22,783 bases of DNA from a virus: positions 1 to 22,783 of IMG/VR virus record IMGVR_UViG_3300025324_000271, one strand, 5' to 3'. A program made the position numbers and the translations under genes. The notes beneath the pieces are model-generated. The model did no database searches, had not been told where the DNA came from, and saw only the letters and a program-made list of their open reading frames with translations. This document shows positions 21,155-22,783 of this stretch, piece after piece (positions within the stretch are counted from its first letter, which is position 1; every line of letters starts with the position of its first letter).

Positions 21155-22783
21155 GCCGTCTATCGACGTTCAGCTTGCGCTTTTGGGAAAGTCTCCCTTT
21201 CTCTTCGCTCGAAAACTTGCCGAGCTTGCCGGATCGATTCTGCGAAGGGATTCGGAGGAAGAGCGCCAGAAGACGGAATCCTTGGCGCAACTTATCGGCG
21301 AGACGATGATGCTTGCCGATCTCGTCGGGCGCCGGAGGGCTTACGTCGAATTCGACGCCATGGCGACGCGCGAGCAACCTTCAAGATTCTCAGCTATCAA
21401 GGATCTTGAATTCGCAAGGATCAGTTTCGGAGCCACTCCGATATTCCCGCGCACGACGTTTACGGAAGCCATAGACGAGCTTTTGGATCTCGAGCCAAGG
21501 CTTGCAAAGACTGCTGAAGAGATACGTCAAATCTATTCCACCCGTTCAGGCTTCGCCGTTCTGAAGTTGCCGGATTTTCTAGCTCAAGACGCGAGATTCA
21601 ACGTCACTCGCAGGATTCAGCAGGCGATTTCGTTTCTCATCCAGGAGGGAAAGCCGATTCCGAAAGCTGCCGAAGAATTGCAAGAGATGATGGATTGGAC
21701 TCAAGCTTATGCCCAGACGGTGTATCGGACGAATCTGGCGACGGCTTATACGGCGGGAAGATTGAGACAGGCGTTCGATCCCGACATCCGAGAAGTGATC
21801 GGAGCATTCGAATACGATGCCGTCATGGATGCGGACACGCGGGGCAATCATGCGGCCTTGCACGGCCTTACCGCTGCCCAGGACGATCCGCTTTGGGATT
21901 TGTATGCGCCCCCAAACGGATTTAATTCTTATCTTCCTGGAAATTTGATGGAAGGAAGGATAGAGACGGCTTCAAAAGCCCTCTACTCTGGTCCCGCTAT
22001 AACTTTTAAGACGAGAAAAGGAAGTAGGATTTCCGTAACCGTCAATCACCCCGTATTGACTCCGCAAGGATTTGTCAAAGCGGCATTTCTTAGAAAATTC
22101 GATTATCTTGTTTGCTACAAACCTAGCTTTGAATCTTTCGTATCGAGTTCCAAGAATGGGGATTTTCCCTCTATATTTGAATCTAGGCGGGCAGTACACG
22201 ATCAATACGCTCCATCCTTCATCGAGAATATTTTTAATGCGTCGTGGAGACAAAGAGCACGATCTTCCATTGGAGAGCGTTTTACGAGGTCTTTCCCTTT
22301 GGATTTCCACGGCGACGCGACTTTTTACAAGAGCGATGTCCACATTGTGGGAGCCGATGGCCTCTTGCCAGATGACTTTGATTCCCCTATTCCTCAAGAT
22401 TCCGCACAAGGCACGTTCGTGGTAGGATCTGATACCTCTTTTTCTATTTCTCATTCCGATTGCATACTTTCTCGAGCTGCATTTGTGCGCTTCGGAGTAG
22501 GATCGAATCTTAATATTTCTCGAGGAGAGTCTATCGGCCAAACATACTCTGGAGATTCCGAATTCTTTGGAAAGCTCGTAGAGGGATTTCCCGAAGACAT
22601 ACTGATTGACCAGATAGTCGACATCGAAATGTTTTCTTATGATGGTCATGTTTACGACTTGCAATCTCCTCTTGGATATATTGTAGCAAATGGGATTATT
22701 TCAAGCAACTGCCGATGCGATCTTCGCTTGGTGGATCGTTTCGAGCTCCAAGATCGAGGATTGATCCGATTCGGAAGAGTCAC
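21144..22783 (+). CDS. Head-morphogenesis protein (Mu gpF/SPP1 gp7-like), interrupted by an intein, 3' end outside the window
   Basis: Open from ATG 21144 to the window edge (546 codons). The N-extein is residues 1-261, the intein 262-522, and the C-extein starts at Cys523. The N-extein is helical, with VYRTNLATAYTAGRLRQAF followed by HAALHGLT ... DPLWDLYAPPNGFN. Joined to CRCDLRLVD this gives the 'PPNGFNCRCD' end motif of Mu gpF/SPP1 gp7-like minor head proteins, which associate with the portal or scaffold during prohead assembly. The first gene after the glycan block, it overlaps the last transferase by 11 nt. No strong Shine-Dalgarno is evident before ATG 21144, consistent with coupled translation. 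Splicing is needed to restore the Cys-rich motif. Confidence 0.85.
   Translation, partial: MPIKPSIDVQLALLGKSPFLFARKLAELAGSILRRDSEEERQKTESLAQLIGETMMLADLVGRRRAYVEFDAMATREQPSRFSAIKDLEFARISFGATPIFPRTTFTEAIDELLDLEPRLAKTAEEIRQIYSTRSGFAVLKLPDFLAQDARFNVTRRIQQAISFLIQEGKPIPKAAEELQEMMDWTQAYAQTVYRTNLATAYTAGRLRQAFDPDIREVIGAFEYDAVMDADTRGNHAALHGLTAAQDDPLWDLYAPPNGFNSYLPGNLMEGRIETASKALYSGPAITFKTRKGSRISVTVNHPVLTPQGFVKAAFLRKFDYLVCYKPSFESFVSSSKNGDFPSIFESRRAVHDQYAPSFIENIFNASWRQRARSSIGERFTRSFPLDFHGDATFYKSDVHIVGADGLLPDDFDSPIPQDSAQGTFVVGSDTSFSISHSDCILSRAAFVRFGVGSNLNISRGESIGQTYSGDSEFFGKLVEGFPEDILIDQIVDIEMFSYDGHVYDLQSPLGYIVANGIISSNCRCDLRLVDRFELQDRGLIRFGRV
21927..22709 (+). mobile_element. Intein 2, in the head-morphogenesis protein
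   Basis: A 261-residue in-frame insertion between GFN and CRCD. It begins SYLPGNLMEGRIE (Ser1 as nucleophile) and has KALYSGPAITFKT. Block B is VTVNHPVLTPQGF (N40, H41, T45). The C-terminal blocks are GHVYDLQSPLGYIVANG and IISSN, ending in Ser-Asn before +1 Cys. The penultimate residue is Ser instead of the usual His, and residue 1 is Ser instead of Cys. Such variants occur in natural inteins but may splice slowly or depend on conditions. There is no in-frame endonuclease motif. The middle part (about 60-230) covers the antisense nuclease ORF. The rest of the host gene after the intein is visible for 24 codons only. Confidence 0.88.
21972..22649 (-). CDS. Antisense Vsr/DUF559-like nuclease with HTH, wholly inside intein 2
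   Basis: A leftward ORF of 225 aa from ATG 22649 (the frame is open to TTG 22664, but AGAGGAGA sits directly against that codon, too close to serve it). The N-terminus carries a helix-turn-helix of the recombinase/homing-nuclease kind: YVFGKSLYELSKEFGISRVC, then IKIRSYSEAH. After a basic linker, YHERAL gives a catalytic Glu (residue 78), IGSHNVDIALV gives Asp (104), and SRVAVEIQ gives Glu (115). DEGWSVLIVYCPPRF is the closing strand. This is the pattern of short PD-(D/E)XK-fold nucleases that also occur as free-standing homing endonucleases. It covers all but about 60 nt at each end of the intein. It probably promotes spread of the intein, but expression from the antisense strand is not shown. 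Confidence 0.82.
   Translation of the reverse strand: MTIIRKHFDVDYLVNQYVFGKSLYELSKEFGISRVCLADRLSSRNIKIRSYSEAHKCSSRKYAIGMRNRKRGIRSYHERALCGILRNRGIKVIWQEAIGSHNVDIALVKSRVAVEIQRERPRKTLSNGRSCSLSPRRIKNILDEGWSVLIVYCPPRFKYRGKIPILGTRYERFKARFVANKIIEFSKKCRFDKSLRSQYGVIDGYGNPTSFSRLKSYSGTRVEGF

Noticed and set aside
1-22783. CRISPR array, tRNA, rRNA, IS elements
   Set aside because: No regularly spaced repeats, cloverleaf, rRNA-like stretch, transposase or IS-type terminal repeats were seen.

Overview
The window looks like part of a tailed bacteriophage or prophage genome. It reads almost entirely rightward. It runs from a control region with small leftward genes, through a DNA recombination/replication module, into DNA packaging (terminase), portal and head-assembly genes. 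I see no integrase, CI-like repressor, tRNA, rRNA, CRISPR or IS element. The host cannot be named from sequence alone. The Mu gp29-like (DUF935) portal and Mu gpF/SPP1 gp7-like head protein place it among Mu-like-headed phages.

Layout: (1) 1-511, control region. Two leftward small cysteine-rich genes (1-99, partial; 176-352), a strong leftward promoter whose spacer holds an 18-bp palindrome, and a pair of divergent promoters whose -10 elements lie inside a 14-bp inverted repeat. (2) 512-8872, DNA metabolism: Sak4-like RecA-fold ATPase, DUF669 protein, a helicase-DNA methyltransferase fusion interrupted by an intein, a small Cys-rich ORF, a second SF2 helicase with a zinc ribbon, a 72-aa orphan, a RepA-type hexameric helicase, a repeat-and-hairpin region that could be an origin or operator, and a RusA-like resolvase. 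(3) 8875-12058, packaging: DUF5681-like putative small terminase, large terminase, DUF935 portal. (4) 12055-21154, a 13-gene block of glycosyltransferases, sugar-nucleotide enzymes, a pyruvyl transferase and methyltransferases, placed between the portal and head-morphogenesis genes. Most junctions are 4-nt ATGA/GTGA overlaps or longer overlaps, so it reads as one translationally coupled operon with the structural genes. (5) 21144-22783, the head-morphogenesis protein, interrupted by a second intein and cut by the window edge.

The most unusual signal is the pair of inteins. Each keeps one open frame with N- and C-terminal splicing blocks, and each also carries a Vsr/DUF559-like (EDxHD or PD-(D/E)XK fold) nuclease ORF in a different frame of the same DNA. 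In the helicase intein (2295-3233) the nuclease is on the same strand in a shifted frame (2428-3225). In the head-protein intein (21927-22709) it is antisense (21972-22649). So homing nucleases appear to be dual-coded over the intein rather than inserted in frame as usual. Intein 1 splits the Walker B box of the helicase (DE|CS), and intein 2 splits the conserved PPNGFN|CRC motif of the head protein. Both are slow-evolving sites typical of intein insertion.

Functions come from motif recognition by eye, with no database search. Boundaries of well-framed genes are firm. Starts discussed as ambiguous are marked.
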